Shown here: piece by piece, positions 45,066 to 54,010 of the stretch | How the letters are laid out: each line of letters begins with the position of its first letter | Numbering within the stretch: position 1 is the stretch's first letter | NCBI GenBank assembly: GCA_009760855.2 | Contig: WPIO01000051.1 | Span: 1,477,501 to 1,539,500 of the forward strand | DNA: 62,000 nucleotides | Direction of reading: 5' to 3' | Source: Cristatella mucedo | Lineage: Eukaryota > Bryozoa > Phylactolaemata > Cristatellidae | Program-made: the position numbers and the translations under genes | The notes under the pieces: model-generated | What the model was told of the DNA's origin: nothing | The model's database searches: none | The model's input: the letters and a program-made list of their open reading frames with translations, nothing else

Positions 45066-48000
45066 ACTGGAGGATTGAGGAGAGGTCGGATTAGTCTGCT
45101 GCTATAGGCGAGTGAAACCACCTGCAGGTCAAAGAGTAGCTCTTGAAGTAGATTCGATGCTTGACAGGGAGCAAGTGACTTCTTCTCTTGGTCCATCTCT
45201 GCCATTTCATTTAGCTGGGATCGGTGCCGAATCGGGTTTCCGTGTGGCTGCTGACTTGCTGCTGTGTACATCCGTAGGCTGCCTTTGTTGCTTCGTGGAG
45301 ATTCTACACTCGGCATTAGTTGGCTCGTCCTGGCTGCCTCCATCGTTGCCTTGCCCGCCAGGTGCTGACCGTGCGGCATATTCACGAGACACGCCATCCA
45401 CCTGAAACTCTTGTCGCTTGTGCGTTGCGTGTGTTTGTGCTCTCGCATGCTCGGGAGCATGCTGTGCATTTGGGTGCGTGCAAGTGCACGCGCCCTGTCG
45501 CTCAAGTGCATCGCCAGCCAGTGCAGGCGGCCCACTCTCTTCGACTGGCAGCGTGTGTGTTGCAGCGTACCACGAGTCACTGCAGGACAAGCTGTCGCAG
45601 CTGAAGGACGCGCGAGACGCCCTGGTGGCACTTCGCGACGAGCACACCGAACGGCGCAGACGGGAAACGGAGGAGCGCGAGCGGCAGCGCCAGGTCCAGA
45701 TGGCGCACAAGCTGGACGCCATGCGTAAAAAGAAGCACGTGAGTGCTATTGCCGGGGGCAGGGACGAGGCGGCTGCGGCTCTGTGCCTCTTTCTTTCCTT
45801 TTACTTGCCTGACTTAATGCAGCAACTGCAGGGGATCTAGCGAACGTTGCCCGTGTGACGCTCGTCGCTTCTGCTCGCCGCCGGCTGCCGGGCGATTTTG
45901 TGTCCTGCTGTCTGTGGTTCGATTTCAGCTGGGCAGTCGAATGGTTTCTTTGTGCCAGTGAATTGACATTAACCGTATAGCCGGGCGGTCCGCCGTGTCA
46001 AACTCGAAGCGAGACATGAACGGTGCTCCAAAAATACTGTCACTGGCCTGGCCAATGTGACTCAGTCGGTCCTTGCCTGTGAATGAGCCTTGCAAAAAGT
46101 CTAGTTTACCCATTAATGAGAGTATAGGCTCGACCGCATGGCTGCCTGCTCCAAGCATGATATTACTCACCATTCAATTGCATTTCCCTTTGCAGCAAAT
46201 GTAAAGCGCCTAGAAAGAGATTGACTTCTCTGAGGGTGCTTTATCAAGTGCATTATTATTATTATTATTATTATTATCTGACCTTCTAAAGTGGTCCACT
46301 TGTACTGTGACGACCTGTAGCTGGACCGCAGGGTGCTGCTGTAACTGTCCCGCTTGTACTGGGATTGCCTCTTTGAGCTCCTGCTCTGCACTTTCTTTGT
46401 ATCCCTGCCAGTGGATTGTCCTTGAATGTCTTCTGTATGCCTAGCAACGTTGCATAACACAAAATCCCCTGCTGCCGGCGGCGCTGCCCTCCCTCTCTCC
46501 CTCCCTTCCCTTTTTGTGCCTTTGGGGTCGCAGTTTGGCGCTCATAAAAAAAATCCCGAAGAGTGAGTGCTAGGAGCTCGTGCTGCTATGACATCCTGCT
46601 CCCCTTCTCCCTAGCTTACCCGTGGTCAATTAATTGCTGGTGCTGTTACTCGGTTCCTGCTGCCAGCAAAGGAGAGACGGACGCCTCCTCCTGCGAGCCT
46701 TGCCTCAGCTGCATGTCCTGCCAAGTCGCCATTGCCATCCTCTTCCACTGCGAGTGACTCGAGGCCTGCGGGCTTTTCTCAGCTGCTTCGAGCTGTGGCT
46801 CAGTGGCCGGCCGAATCGCCGTGAACCGCGATCACGGCTCCCAAAATCTTGGCTGCAGCAATGTCGTCTCTTTCGTCCAATGCACGGTGCCTCATTTGCC
46901 TCGTTTTGCGTGCAACACTTGTTCGGCTTGAACTGTCGTCTTGCTCTGGGTCTCGTACCTCACCACTGAGGCCTCGGTTTGCCGTTCTGGTCCGACTTGT
47001 CCTTTCAGCGGTCGCCCGTTCGGCCAACGCTGGCTAGACCTGCCTACATACTAGTCGGGCACACCGAGGCAGACCGAGTTAGGCATGTAAAGCCACAGCA
47101 TTGTGCTTGCAATCGATGCCGCACCGGCAGTGGCTTGGCAGGGAAGTACAGAGCAGTCTGTGTGTTTGTTGATGGTTATTAACAACACATAATGTGACTA
47201 CAGGATATAAGTGTTCTTTGTCTGCCACAACAATGAAGGATGTGGTGTCTGAACTCGAGGGATTGGCCTCACAGCTGGCAAGCCAGTGGTTGGCCACAGC
47301 TGCCGGCCTAGTGGGTATGTTCAGAGGAAGTATAAACTTAGCCGTGACACAAAACAGTTGAAAAATCCTTTGGAATATAGCATTGCAGTCCAAACAAAGT
47401 TCCAGAGTTGCACCGATCGGTTGCTCAGCAGCGCCATGGCATACAGTAGCTTCCCAAAAGCATGTCGGTGCTCTTCTACAAGGGCAGAGGGTAGCTGAGC
47501 AACTCTGTAGCCCACAAGGTGGGAGAACATGTTGCTGGCCGAGATTGATGATTGATTTGACTCAGGTCAGTTCTGCCGTGTGGTGTTGGTGTACGCCGAA
47601 GCAGAGTCCTTCGTGAGTGGAAGTACAAACTAATGCAATGGATAGAATAACAAATCAGGAAGACAAGATTGGTGGTCATGGTGATGGTAAATTGACAGTG
47701 GCATCTCTGGATGGACTGCCTGATACAACTCAAACTCAAGCTGCAAAGATTTGAGCTTTTACCACAGCTTAAACTAAGCGAGTCATGTCCTCAAGGCAAA
47801 TGTGATGCTGTCCGCAAGTGTCGAGAGCTCACCGAGACGAGCCTAGTGCAGAAACGCCCAATGATAGTAGACTAGCTGGCTTCAGTGAGTCATGGTACTG
47901 CCACCAAGAATACAAAATCCCTTGCGATGTGAAGTCGTGACAACCGCAATAGCGATTTTATGGCACGTAGGCCGTGAAAAGTCAAAAGTGCAATGGACTA

Positions 48001-49745
48001 TTTGCTTACGTGGCAGTTGAATAGAGCTTTCGAACCATTTCAGTTACTTAGTAATATGTGGAAATCGCCAGGGTTCACTGCTTGTTGGCGAGTGTGTTCG
48101 TGATGGTTATTAATAACACATAGTCAGGGTGAGACTATTTATTCAGCTGCCGTAGTAGAGAGACAGAGAAGAGGTCCGATCAGACCGAACGGCAGGCTAA
48201 GAAAGGTGCATCTGCTTAGCCCAATCGGCTGGAGAGAAGTGTTCTTTGTCTGCCACAACAATAACGAATGTGGGTTCGGGCACAGTTCTGTCTGAACTCG
48301 AGTGTCAGAGCTGGCAAGAGATTGGGGGAGCCAGCGGTTGATGCAGACCGCCAGAGCTGCTTGAAAGCGGCAAGAGATTAGGAGCCAATGCGATCAGGAG
48401 CCGGTGAAGCCTTGTGTTTCTCGGCACGCTGCCTCCACATCCTATCGCTTTCTTGCGCGCACGCTCGCGCTTACTTCAATTCTATCATCATTCTCGTCAC
48501 TTGGCCGTGTGACCGTAGCTCTGTGCATCGTAGCCACCGGCCTCTCCCCTGCAGCCTGCTGCGTCGCTGGCAGCAGGCTGTGGTGACCGTGCTCATGCTC
48601 GGATTGCTTTTTTGCAGGAATACCTGGCGCATCAGCGGCAGCTGGCGCTGCAGAAGATGCAGGAGCAAGAGCGAGACCTGCAGGCACGACTTGAGCAGCA
48701 GAAACAGCTGGCACTTATGAGGCAGCTGCAGCTGCACGGGTTTCCACAGGTATGTTCCTTTGTACAGTAATAGCAATAATAATAATAATAATAATAGTAA
48801 TAATGATAATAATAAGTCGTTTGGGTGGCCTGTAAGAAAAGCAAGTCTCTATCCAGGTGCTTTACAGCTTGCTACGAGAAAAGCAATAACCAATGGCTAA
48901 TGGCGTGCAAGGTATACTATTAGCAGATTTAACAGTCTCGATTGTATAGCGGCGGAAGAGCCGTAGTAGCTAACACCCTGCTTTCGGCGTGCAAGGCAGA
49001 ATTGCCTGCTGCCGGACTCGAACCTGCGACCCCCTTAATGAAGAAGCGCCTGTTCGCTGCTTAGATTGCCTGTTGTTGGCTGCCTTTGTGTGCAGCGCAG
49101 TGCTCCGACTTTTAGGAGCTTCAGCCCGGCTACGCGCCATATCAGCAGCCAATGCAGAGCATCGGCGGCGGCATGTACTACAGCGGGCCCTCTGCTGCTC
49201 CTCCAGTGTACTCGCAGCAGCAGCAGCCCATGCTGGGCGACATGGCCAGTTTGCACTACCAGCACGTGCTAATGGCCGGACAGGGGTCAGTGGCAGCGGC
49301 GGCTGCACCGCCTCCGGGGTCAGCAGCCGATCAGACGTCTGTAGGAGGCTGGCAGCAGTCGCTACTGCCACCGGCCGGTCACACCCTTCAGCAGCACCAG
49401 CAGCAGCCCCCGCCGTCGGCACTGCAGGGCTACGCGATGGTGCCTGCTCTGCACTCGGGCGAGGTTGCGTTCAGGATGCACGGTGAGCTGGCTCCGAGGC
49501 CTGTCGTGTCAACAGCAAGCTAACAGTGACGTAAACTAGTGACCTGACTTTTTGTTTGAGATAACTTTTGCCGCCTGCCTTTGTCACCTCTGTATCGCTG
49601 TGGCTGCCTGCCCAACCTACCTCCCTTCCATTGCCCAGGTGAGGCCTTGCTGCTTTTTCCAACCGTTTTTGTTCCTGTTCGTTCACGTTTGCTGTGTGGT
49701 CTTGTGAATGTTCGCAAATTAAATCTCACTCTCTCCCTCTCACTT

Positions 49746-49803
<58 letters not shown>

Positions 49804-51143
49804 CTCTCTCTTTCTTGCTCTCTCCGTACTTCTGGTCTTCTGAAGGTGACCTGCTGCTTTTTCGTGTTACCCTTTGAGCGATCATCTTGCCGAAGTAGTG
49901 ACGTTGTAATATTCACTGGTCATCTTTTCACCTCGACACCAACTTAATGGTTCCATTTTCCAAGCAGTGCATAGCAAGCAGAGAGTAGCCGACAACCCGA
50001 AGTGTGTGGCAATACGCTATCTGTTACATGTGCCTGTGTATGACATTCTGCAGCCTGTCATTGCATGGTCGTGGTGCCCAGCCACACAGTTTGTGCACGA
50101 ACCTAAGTTGGTTTTGCAATGACTTCTTGGCCGTGACAGGTTGACTGCTTTGTTGCGACCAGTATTTGCTCGCGTGCAAGCTCAATGTTGCCGCCCACCT
50201 GCCCACCTTTCGTTGCGTTGACTTTTGAAGTGGGCGTGCCAGTTATTTGCATGCACCCGGGCTTCAGGGAGAGCGATCGTTTCTTTTTCATTAGTATGCG
50301 CCTATCTCGTAGCTTCACTGTTCGCTTTCAGACTTCTGGGCTCTCTGGTTGCACCGACTGGGTGCAAATCCTGTCGTGGCTTGCTGTCAGCGTCCGGGCA
50401 ACCTTCTTGCTTGCTTCGGCTGGTTTTTTTGTCGAGTCCACGTGATCGACTGGTAGATATTGTAGCCTGTGCGTTCTGGTCGCTGTGTGTTGAAAGGGTT
50501 CGATCGGCACTGCTGCATGCTGCATCTGCTATGGTTCAATGCCCTTTTTCCGGAATAACAGTTTGCCGGTATGGGACAGGATCCAAAGCGCTACTTCAAA
50601 AAGTCGGCGCCATTGACTTCAGTTTCATTGTATTTTCGAACGCTTTTAGATCTCACCACGTCCTTGCCGCCTCCAGTAGCCATGCAGTCCTATTCGGGCC
50701 CTTCGCCTGGCGGCATGACTTACAGCCAGGCTATGGGAGGCAGCGCTACGTACCAGCAAGTGCCTTCGACAGACGCTATGGCCGGACCTCCGTATTCAGC
50801 CGTGCCTGGAGGGGCAGTGGGCAGTGCCCCCAGTGGCGCCGTTGGTGGTGGCAACGGCGTGAGTCTGCTGGCCGGAGCCGCTGGCCAGCCATCCTATCAG
50901 CCGTCCTACTATCCTGCTCAGCAGCAGCCGCAGCAGCCGTCTTCGTTTCCTCAGCAGCAGCAGCAGCCACAGGCATTTCAGCAGCACATGGCGGGCCCAT
51001 TTCAGCAGCCGCACTATCAGCAGCAGCAGCCACTGCAGCAGGTGCAGCCACCCTCGGCCACTCCGGCCACCTATCAGCAAGCACAGCAACAGCCGCCGCC
51101 GCCTTCACAACAGTATGATAACCAGCTGATCATATTTGATTGA
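32503..51143 (+). CDS. HGS: HGS/Hrs, ESCRT-0 subunit, complete 16-exon gene
   Basis: Hrs binds ubiquitinated receptors on early endosomes and recruits clathrin and ESCRT-I. Exons: 32503-32545, 32735-32819, 34893-34968, 39184-39276, 39384-39510, 39652-39773, 40297-40421, 41429-41504, 41760-41858, 42100-42201, 42412-42624, 42882-43134, 45566-45738, 48618-48749, 49116-49482, 50650-51143. They sum to 2580 nt in one frame (859 residues). Domains: VHS about 5-145; FYVE about 155-224 with all eight zinc Cys/His-pattern ligands and RKHHCR at 181-186; UIM about 262-281; helical core about 388-560; Gln/Pro-rich tail; clathrin box LIIFD at 855-859. Human HGS is 777 residues, and the excess is in the tail. 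Intron 6 uses a GC donor. The exon 10 end is ambiguous (42192 or 42201). Confidence 0.93.
32735..32819 (+). CDS. HGS: HGS exon 2, VHS domain
   Basis: KATSQQLLEPDWDSIL and CDSIRQGDV match the first two helices of the Hrs VHS domain. The acceptor is attcag and the donor gtaagt at 32820. The split Lys codon (AA plus A) continues into exon 3. Confidence 0.92.
34195..34290 (+). repeat. tRNA-derived SINE tail, copy 5
   Basis: ggtggtgattgccgttaagg followed by tgctatataaatgagaatgt and gaatcagctaatat is the SINE body and tail. The head is missing. Confidence 0.7.
34345..34690 (+). pseudogene. L2-like LINE 3' fragment in HGS intron 2
   Basis: It encodes PLTKFKSAGDRAFQSC and LDLTTLKGSSKRT (end of ORF2: RTNLKSFGDRAFSS and DLTTFKKNLKT in the 15 kb copy). 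The LINE tail is taagtgcctagaaagagact then ggggtgctatataaatgc. Same orientation as HGS. Confidence 0.8.
34893..34968 (+). CDS. HGS: HGS exon 3, VHS domain
   Basis: AKYALDSIKKKV and NPNVGKYGLQ match AKYAVNSIKKKV and NPHVALYALE of human HGS. The acceptor is aacag and the donor gtgagt at 34969. It ends in phase 0. Confidence 0.92.
35925..36603 (+). pseudogene. 18S rRNA pseudogene, 3' half with internal deletion
   Basis: The stretches ggcattcgtattg, tagaggtgaaattcttgga, cagattgatagctctttct, gataacgaacgagactct, gcaataacaggtctgtgatg, catgaacgaggaattcccag, gtttagtgaggccctcgg and aaaagtcgtaacta are the 3' half of eukaryotic 18S rRNA in order. Roughly 350 nt between the gcaagac site (about 36024) and the cagattgatag site (about 36050) are missing. 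A 15-bp segment (agagggacaagctgc) is triplicated at 36196-36240. The sequence stops just before the usual aaggtttccgtagg end. It is a decayed nuclear fragment in an intron, not an rDNA unit. Confidence 0.92.
36901..36990 (+). repeat. tRNA-derived SINE head, copy 6
   Basis: tagcccaggggtaaggtgct, a tcttaggttcgagtcctg B-box and gtattgcc match the SINE head. The rest is replaced by AT-rich sequence. Confidence 0.7.
38560..38640 (-). repeat. tRNA-derived SINE tail, minus orientation
   Basis: The reverse complement reads gaggctcttctggtgctgtg, taaatgaggctgttgaatc, i.e. the SINE body and tail. Confidence 0.65.
38848..38944. repeat. 48-bp tandem duplication
   Basis: The unit from catgatggtgaaaaca to ccttttggataa occurs twice back to back with no differences. 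Confidence 0.9.
39184..39276 (+). CDS. HGS: HGS exon 4, VHS domain
   Basis: VLESVVKNCGPPIHQEIAS matches VMESVVKNCGQTVHDEVAN, the conserved core VHS helix. Thirty-one codons end AGG before gtcagt. It follows a 4.2-kb intron holding an 18S pseudogene and SINEs. Confidence 0.92.
39384..39510 (+). CDS. HGS: HGS exon 5, end of VHS
   Basis: KILELIQAWSHAFRND and VQDTYNQMKLEG match KILYLIQAWAHAFRNE and VQDTYQIMKVEG. The exon ends one base into Gly (donor gtagct). The short intron before it is only 107 bp. Confidence 0.93.
39652..39773 (+). CDS. HGS: HGS exon 6, linker and first half of FYVE
   Basis: FPEFKESDAMFAAELAPEW matches FPEFKESDAMFAAERAPDW. Then CYTC supplies the first zinc Cys pair, and TRK ends the exon. 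The donor reads AAG/gcaagt, a GC-AG intron: no GT is available at the junction that keeps RKHHCR intact. Confidence 0.92.
40101..40197. repeat. 21-bp tandem repeat in HGS intron 6
   Basis: About four copies of a unit like cctgctgcaccactgctatg. It lies in the intron with the GC donor, 100 bp before exon 7. Confidence 0.8.
40297..40421 (+). CDS. HGS: HGS exon 7, second half of FYVE
   Basis: HHCRRCGQIFCNKCSS and GIEKEVRVCELC carry the remaining zinc ligands (Cys185/188, 196/199 region, and the final CxxC). With RK of exon 6 they form the PI3P-binding RKHHCR motif. It ends two bases into Lys before gtgagt. Confidence 0.95.
40598..40631. repeat. (CA)n microsatellite in HGS intron 7
   Basis: A pure CA run of about 32 bp. 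Confidence 0.9.
41429..41504 (+). CDS. HGS: HGS exon 8, linker
   Basis: LPSSYLASSLSKQSQ matches LPPEYLTSPLSQQSQ of human HGS, just before the UIM. The acceptor is gttccag and the donor gtaggt. Confidence 0.9.
41760..41858 (+). CDS. HGS: HGS exon 9, ubiquitin-interacting motif
   Basis: LPPKRSEEEL then EELNLALALSQSEAEAKE is a textbook UIM (acidic patch, Ala-Leu-x-Leu-Ser, EAE) and matches LQLALALSQSEAEEKE of human HGS. It is 33 codons, phase 0, with donor gtgagt. Confidence 0.94.
42100..42201 (+). CDS. HGS: HGS exon 10, low-complexity linker
   Basis: KKRLTSSWASYSPVAPAR is in the position of human RLRQKSTYTSYPKAEP. The acceptor is ttgcag. The end is either GCT/gtgagc at 42201 or GAA/gtgatt at 42192. 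Both keep phase 0 and differ by three codons; the gtgagc donor fits consensus better. Confidence 0.75.
42412..42624 (+). CDS. HGS: HGS exon 11, PELARYLNR motif
   Basis: APELARYLNRDYWENKQ matches DPELARYLNRNYWEKKQ. It continues into a Gly/Ala/Pro-rich segment ending MGTAE before gtgcgt. It is 71 codons, phase 0. Confidence 0.92.
42882..43134 (+). CDS. HGS: HGS exon 12, helical ESCRT-0 core (GAT-like)
   Basis: DEEFLQVLSSSVDVFVNRMR, RGRSIATDSSVQTLFEAL and MHPRLLGYM match the EQFLKALQNAVTTFVNRMKS, RGRSITNDSAVLSLFQSI and MHPQLLELL helices that pair with STAM. It ends one base into Ala (donor gtgcgt). Confidence 0.94.
44520..45200 (-). pseudogene. L2-like LINE fragment of a second subfamily, with (GA)n inside
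   Basis: The reverse strand encodes LAPCQASNLLQELLFDLQV, AASRRCRYSVAKLKSSGE, AWNSLLASVTTSA and LASFKSQLRHTCSAQLSLC, matching the end of ORF2 (LPVKQRIDFKVL, LKSFGDRAFSS, AWNSLP, DLTTFKKNLKTHL). The 3' tail at 44530-44615 is taataat, then gtctatagcagcccaaaaga. A pure GA run at 44993-45062 interrupts the coding remnant. It is in HGS intron 12, antisense to the gene. Confidence 0.78.
44993..45062. repeat. (GA)n microsatellite
   Basis: A pure run of about 68 bp within the LINE remnant. It shows on the minus strand as an artificial Ser-Leu repeat. Confidence 0.95.
45566..45738 (+). CDS. HGS: HGS exon 13, coiled coil
   Basis: ESLQDKLSQLKDARDALVAL and REEH-like RDEH, then an Arg/Glu-rich coiled coil and AHKLDAMRKKK, match human EGLQDKLAQIRDARGALSAL and AQKLEIMRQKK. 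The acceptor is ttgcag and the donor gtgagt. Confidence 0.94.
46140..46280 (+). repeat. L2-type LINE 3' tail
   Basis: gtaaagcgcctagaaagaga, ttgacttctctgagggtgct and (att)n give a very clean copy of the tail, with about 50 bp of preceding LINE sequence shared with the 14.9 kb copy. Confidence 0.88.
47150..47290. repeat. Unidentified dispersed repeat, copy 1
   Basis: gatggttattaacaacacat, agtgttctttgtctgccaca and gtctgaactcgag recur at 48090-48325 in the same order and strand. Confidence 0.75.
48090..48325. repeat. Unidentified dispersed repeat, copy 2
   Basis: Same blocks as copy 1 with about 90 bp of extra sequence between the first and second block. The family is not recognised. Confidence 0.75.
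48618..48749 (+). CDS. HGS: HGS exon 14, coiled coil and Gln-rich start
   Basis: EYLAHQRQLALQKMQEQE matches EYLEVQRQLAIQRLQEQE. It then becomes Gln/Leu-rich. It is 44 codons, phase 0, between tttgcag and gtatgt. Confidence 0.93.
48771..48915 (-). repeat. L2-type LINE tail, second subfamily, in HGS intron 14
   Basis: (aat)n then cctgtaagaaaagcaagtct, ctatccaggtgctttacagc matches the tail of the 44.5 kb copy. Confidence 0.75.
48916..49050 (-). repeat. tRNA-derived SINE, minus orientation, next to HGS exon 15
   Basis: The reverse complement gives gtcgcaggttcgagtccggc (B-box), then tacggctcttccgccgctat and gactgttaaatctgctaa. It ends about 65 bp before the exon 15 acceptor. Confidence 0.75.
49116..49482 (+). 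CDS. HGS: HGS exon 15, Pro/Gln/Gly-rich tail
   Basis: ELQPGYAPYQQPM then Gln-, Ala- and Pro-rich sequence correspond in composition to human PLPYAQLQAMPAAGG and onward. The acceptor is gacttttag. The donor is G/gtgagc at 49483, which joins AT of exon 16 as Asp. A LINE tail and a SINE end about 65 bp before this exon. Confidence 0.85.
49483..50649. other. HGS intron 15 with (CT)n microsatellite at 49748-49800
   Basis: A pure CT run of about 50 bp flanked by impure pyrimidine sequence is the only recognised feature. Confidence 0.6.
50650..51143 (+). CDS. HGS: HGS exon 16, Gln-rich C-terminus with clathrin box
   Basis: Two bases plus 163 codons and TGA. The sequence is rich in Gln-Gln-Pro, Gly and Tyr, and ends QLIIFD, matching the clathrin-binding QLISFD end of human HGS. 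The acceptor is cgcttttag. Confidence 0.92.
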
Positions 51144-51445
51144 ACGGAAAGTGTTTCGAGCATTCACTGCCATTCGATTCCAACCTAGCCGAGACTGGTG
51201 TGAGGAAGTCTGTTGTATTACTGATCGCAGAATGAGCCTGGAATGAAAATTGGCCGGATACTCTTCTTGTTTCTGCAGCAATTGCTGTGAGTTGAAGCAC
51301 TTCTTGTTCCTCTATGCTTGCATGCTTAGAATGCATTGTTTCACTTCAGGCACGGCTGTGGGGTGCTTTTACTCATCTATATTAAATTGGTGTATTCTTA
51401 TGTTCTTGGCACTAGCCCAATAAAACCTGATAAAATCACCCTGGC
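51144..51445 (+). promoter_or_regulatory. HGS: HGS 3'UTR with polyadenylation signal AATAAA at 51419-51424
   Basis: A canonical AATAAA lies 276 bp after the stop codon, followed by a second imperfect gataaaatc. No competing gene lies between. Confidence 0.75.
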
Positions 51446-51646
51446 TGTCATCGCTTAACATGTCGCTTGGATTTACACAGCTTCGCACTAGTAACACATT
51501 ATTTTAGATTGAGATAAATCCAACACTATCACTGCAGTTTTATGCATCTATTGCATTGGAAGTGCGGCAGCAGTTTTAGACTATCGAACCTATACAAAAA
51601 CTGAATTATTAGGTTTGTGTGGTGTCGATGACACAACAAAAATTTT

Positions 51647-51716
51647 GCACTGCCCGGGAATCGAACCCGGGTCGCAAGAATGGGAATCTTGCATGATGCC
51701 ACTACACCAGCAGTGC
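51647..51716 (-). tRNA. tRNA-Gly (anticodon CCC), copy 1
   Basis: The minus strand folds as a full cloverleaf. The acceptor stem is GCACTGC/GCAGTGC, the anticodon stem CAAGA/TCTTG has loop TTCCCAT (anticodon CCC at 51684-51682), and the T arm is CCGGG-TTCGATT-CCCGG. The A box TGGTGTAGTGGC and B box GGTTCGATTCC are intact. A T5 terminator follows immediately. No intron, no encoded CCA. It lies 0.5 kb past HGS on the opposite strand. Confidence 0.96.
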
Positions 51717-53582
51717 CTACAGAGTAATGATTTGTTACGTTTTTAATTTATCATTAGGACAAACCTTTAGCAAGGTTAGATTAATTGGTTACGATCTCTC
51801 ATTCGGATTGTGTCATGAAGAAGGGATGCTTAAGAATTTGTCTTAAGCTCAATAGGTTGCATTTTAGAGGGCTTTTCTTGCAACTTAAAATGTTTTCATC
51901 TGTGGCAGTTACAGCCGATTAGTGATAGAGCAAAGGTCACAAATTGTGCTGTTAGGCATACTAGCATAAAATTTGGCACGATTGTTAATCTTGGTATTTA
52001 AGGTACTTCTTGAGGTAGGGACATAATTAATTTGACATCTGAGCCAAATTTTATGACGTAATCCAATATGGCTGCCAGGGTGATTATTGTATTCTTGCAA
52101 AGCCTAGTATACAAATAATCTGGCAGAATATTAAGTATACCGTCATTTGCCGAAGTGATGCTACTAAACTTAAAATAAAAAGATCACATGAGACTTTGTA
52201 AATTTGACACGGAGCCCAGTTTTGCTACATGATCCAATACAGTCGCCATGACAGCTAATTTTTTGGTACTGCCTCACAAGTCACTTCTAGTGCTAAAAAA
52301 AAGTCGAATGTTGGTCACGGAAGTATCTACACTTGATGCCTAGGTAACTTCCACGAAAAAATTATTACTTCTGTCGTTATGAAACCAATAGTGAACGTCC
52401 AGGCAAACAGTAGTGAAAGCAGTGGTTGGTTCCCAGCACGAGTGAAAGTCAGTTCACAAATATCAGTTCTTATTAGAAAAAATTACTCTGCATCTAAAAT
52501 AATTTCACAAGAATAAAGATCCACTAGTTTGGGAGCAGTCTAAATAGAATCTAATTATTCGGTTCATCCTCCTTTGCAAGCGTATAGTACCGTGCAAGCG
52601 TATAATACGTACTGTAAAAGTACCGATATAAAACATTTGCAGCACTTCTTACATCCATGCAGCACTTCTTACATCCATGGGTACATGCAAGCTTGATCGA
52701 TTCTCCACAACCTGTGCGGCTTCAGGCAGGTGTGTCCATAAAGGCCAGCCCCTTGTCACCAGAAGTATGTAGCCTTGTGCAATGCCCTCTTGACATGCTG
52801 GGGAAGAGCTTCGATGGTCGGTGGAATATTGTCAATCGGTCGTTTTCTGTAAACAGACAAAGCCTGTCAGTGTTTAGATTGACTTCAGTGCTCGTCTTGT
52901 CGTATATTAATACAATACAACAAAACCTCTCTATATCAAGCAAATCTTCAACGATATTTCTTGGAGTAACTGTGATGTCAGTGAAAGTGTCTCACACTTC
53001 CAAGCCGCTTTTCCTTACTCGGTTGAGAAAAGAAAAAATATCACAGCCCGGTCAAATTTGGAAAAGTGGTAGACTCATAGCTTTGGGTGGAGAGCTTACT
53101 ATCGCATGAGCTGGTCTGAATAAATCTGAATAAAAGGCCTATTCCCAAAGTTCAACTATATCGTGCATCGCCAAAGCTGCAAAAGCCAATACTACCACGT
53201 TGGTTTTGACTGTTCTGATTACTTTTATGATCGGCTATTGCGCTGAATCGGCGGATATATTTTTTGGCGCATGGTCCATTTACCTTGTAGCCGTTTCTCT
53301 TCTTGTCCGTACGACAAGCTTCGAGTTGTACGTGTCTCTTGTAAACGCACATTCACTGACGCGCTTTGCTGTTTCTTAGGCAGGGCCGACTCTGGCATTT
53401 CCCAGGTTCGCGAGAAGCTGGATTTTTTTAAGCAAAACAATGATAACGATTTTCCCTGATACAACGTCCATGCAGGTCCCTGGAATTGTGAACTGCAAAA
53501 GTAGTCTATGGTAAAACTTTCAGAGCTTGCCGTCCGAATTCAGTGTAACTGTGGCCGTAGATGTAGGAAAGAGTAATACCTC

Positions 53583-53609
53583 ATACTCGGAGGAGAACCC
53601 TCCGAGTAT
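53583..53609. repeat. Perfect 11-bp inverted repeat (ATACTCGGAGG)
   Basis: Arms 53583-53593 and 53599-53609 with a 5-nt loop. Confidence 0.85.
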
Positions 53610-53799
53610 TAGATTACTTTTGGCTGAGTGGCTGCAAACCGAGTAGGTTGAAATCAAACTCAATTCTATGACAAGGCAAATGGGCCTTTAGTACAGATAA
53701 GAAGCTTATCAGTTAGTATTTTACTGTCATGTTCAGCTAAAAAAACGAAAGTTCGGTCTGGTTGTCACCGCACCTTATGAGGTTGGCCGAATTGAGGAA

Positions 53800-54010
53800 A
53801 TCATTAAAGAAATTAAATTAAAGAAATTAAATTAAAGAAATTAAATTTTAAATAAATTAAATTAAGGAATTAGAGAAATTAATTAAATTAAAGAAATGCA
53901 AGCTTAAATAAGCCTAATTAAAACCCAATTAAAGAAGTTTATTTATACATTTATTATTATATTTATTATTTATTGCTATTTATTAATTAAATTTATTATT
54001 TATAAATGTA
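53800..54010. repeat. AT-rich minisatellite-like tract
   Basis: Imperfect repeats of aaagaaattaaatta, then tttattattta. Confidence 0.8.

Larger units (their letters stand above)
43135..45565. other. HGS intron 12
   Basis: The right part is occupied by an L2-like LINE (44520-45200). The left part (43135-44500) is unassigned; a GT/GC-rich tract lies at about 44365-44400. Confidence 0.5.
45739..48617. other. HGS intron 13
   Basis: It contains a LINE tail (46140-46280) and two copies of an unidentified dispersed repeat (47150-47290 and 48090-48325). The remainder is unassigned. Confidence 0.5.

Noticed and set aside
50225-51118. 297-codon open frame over the Hrs last exon
   Set aside because: Shadow frame of the Gln-rich CAG repeats; the frame ending QLIIFD is the conserved one.
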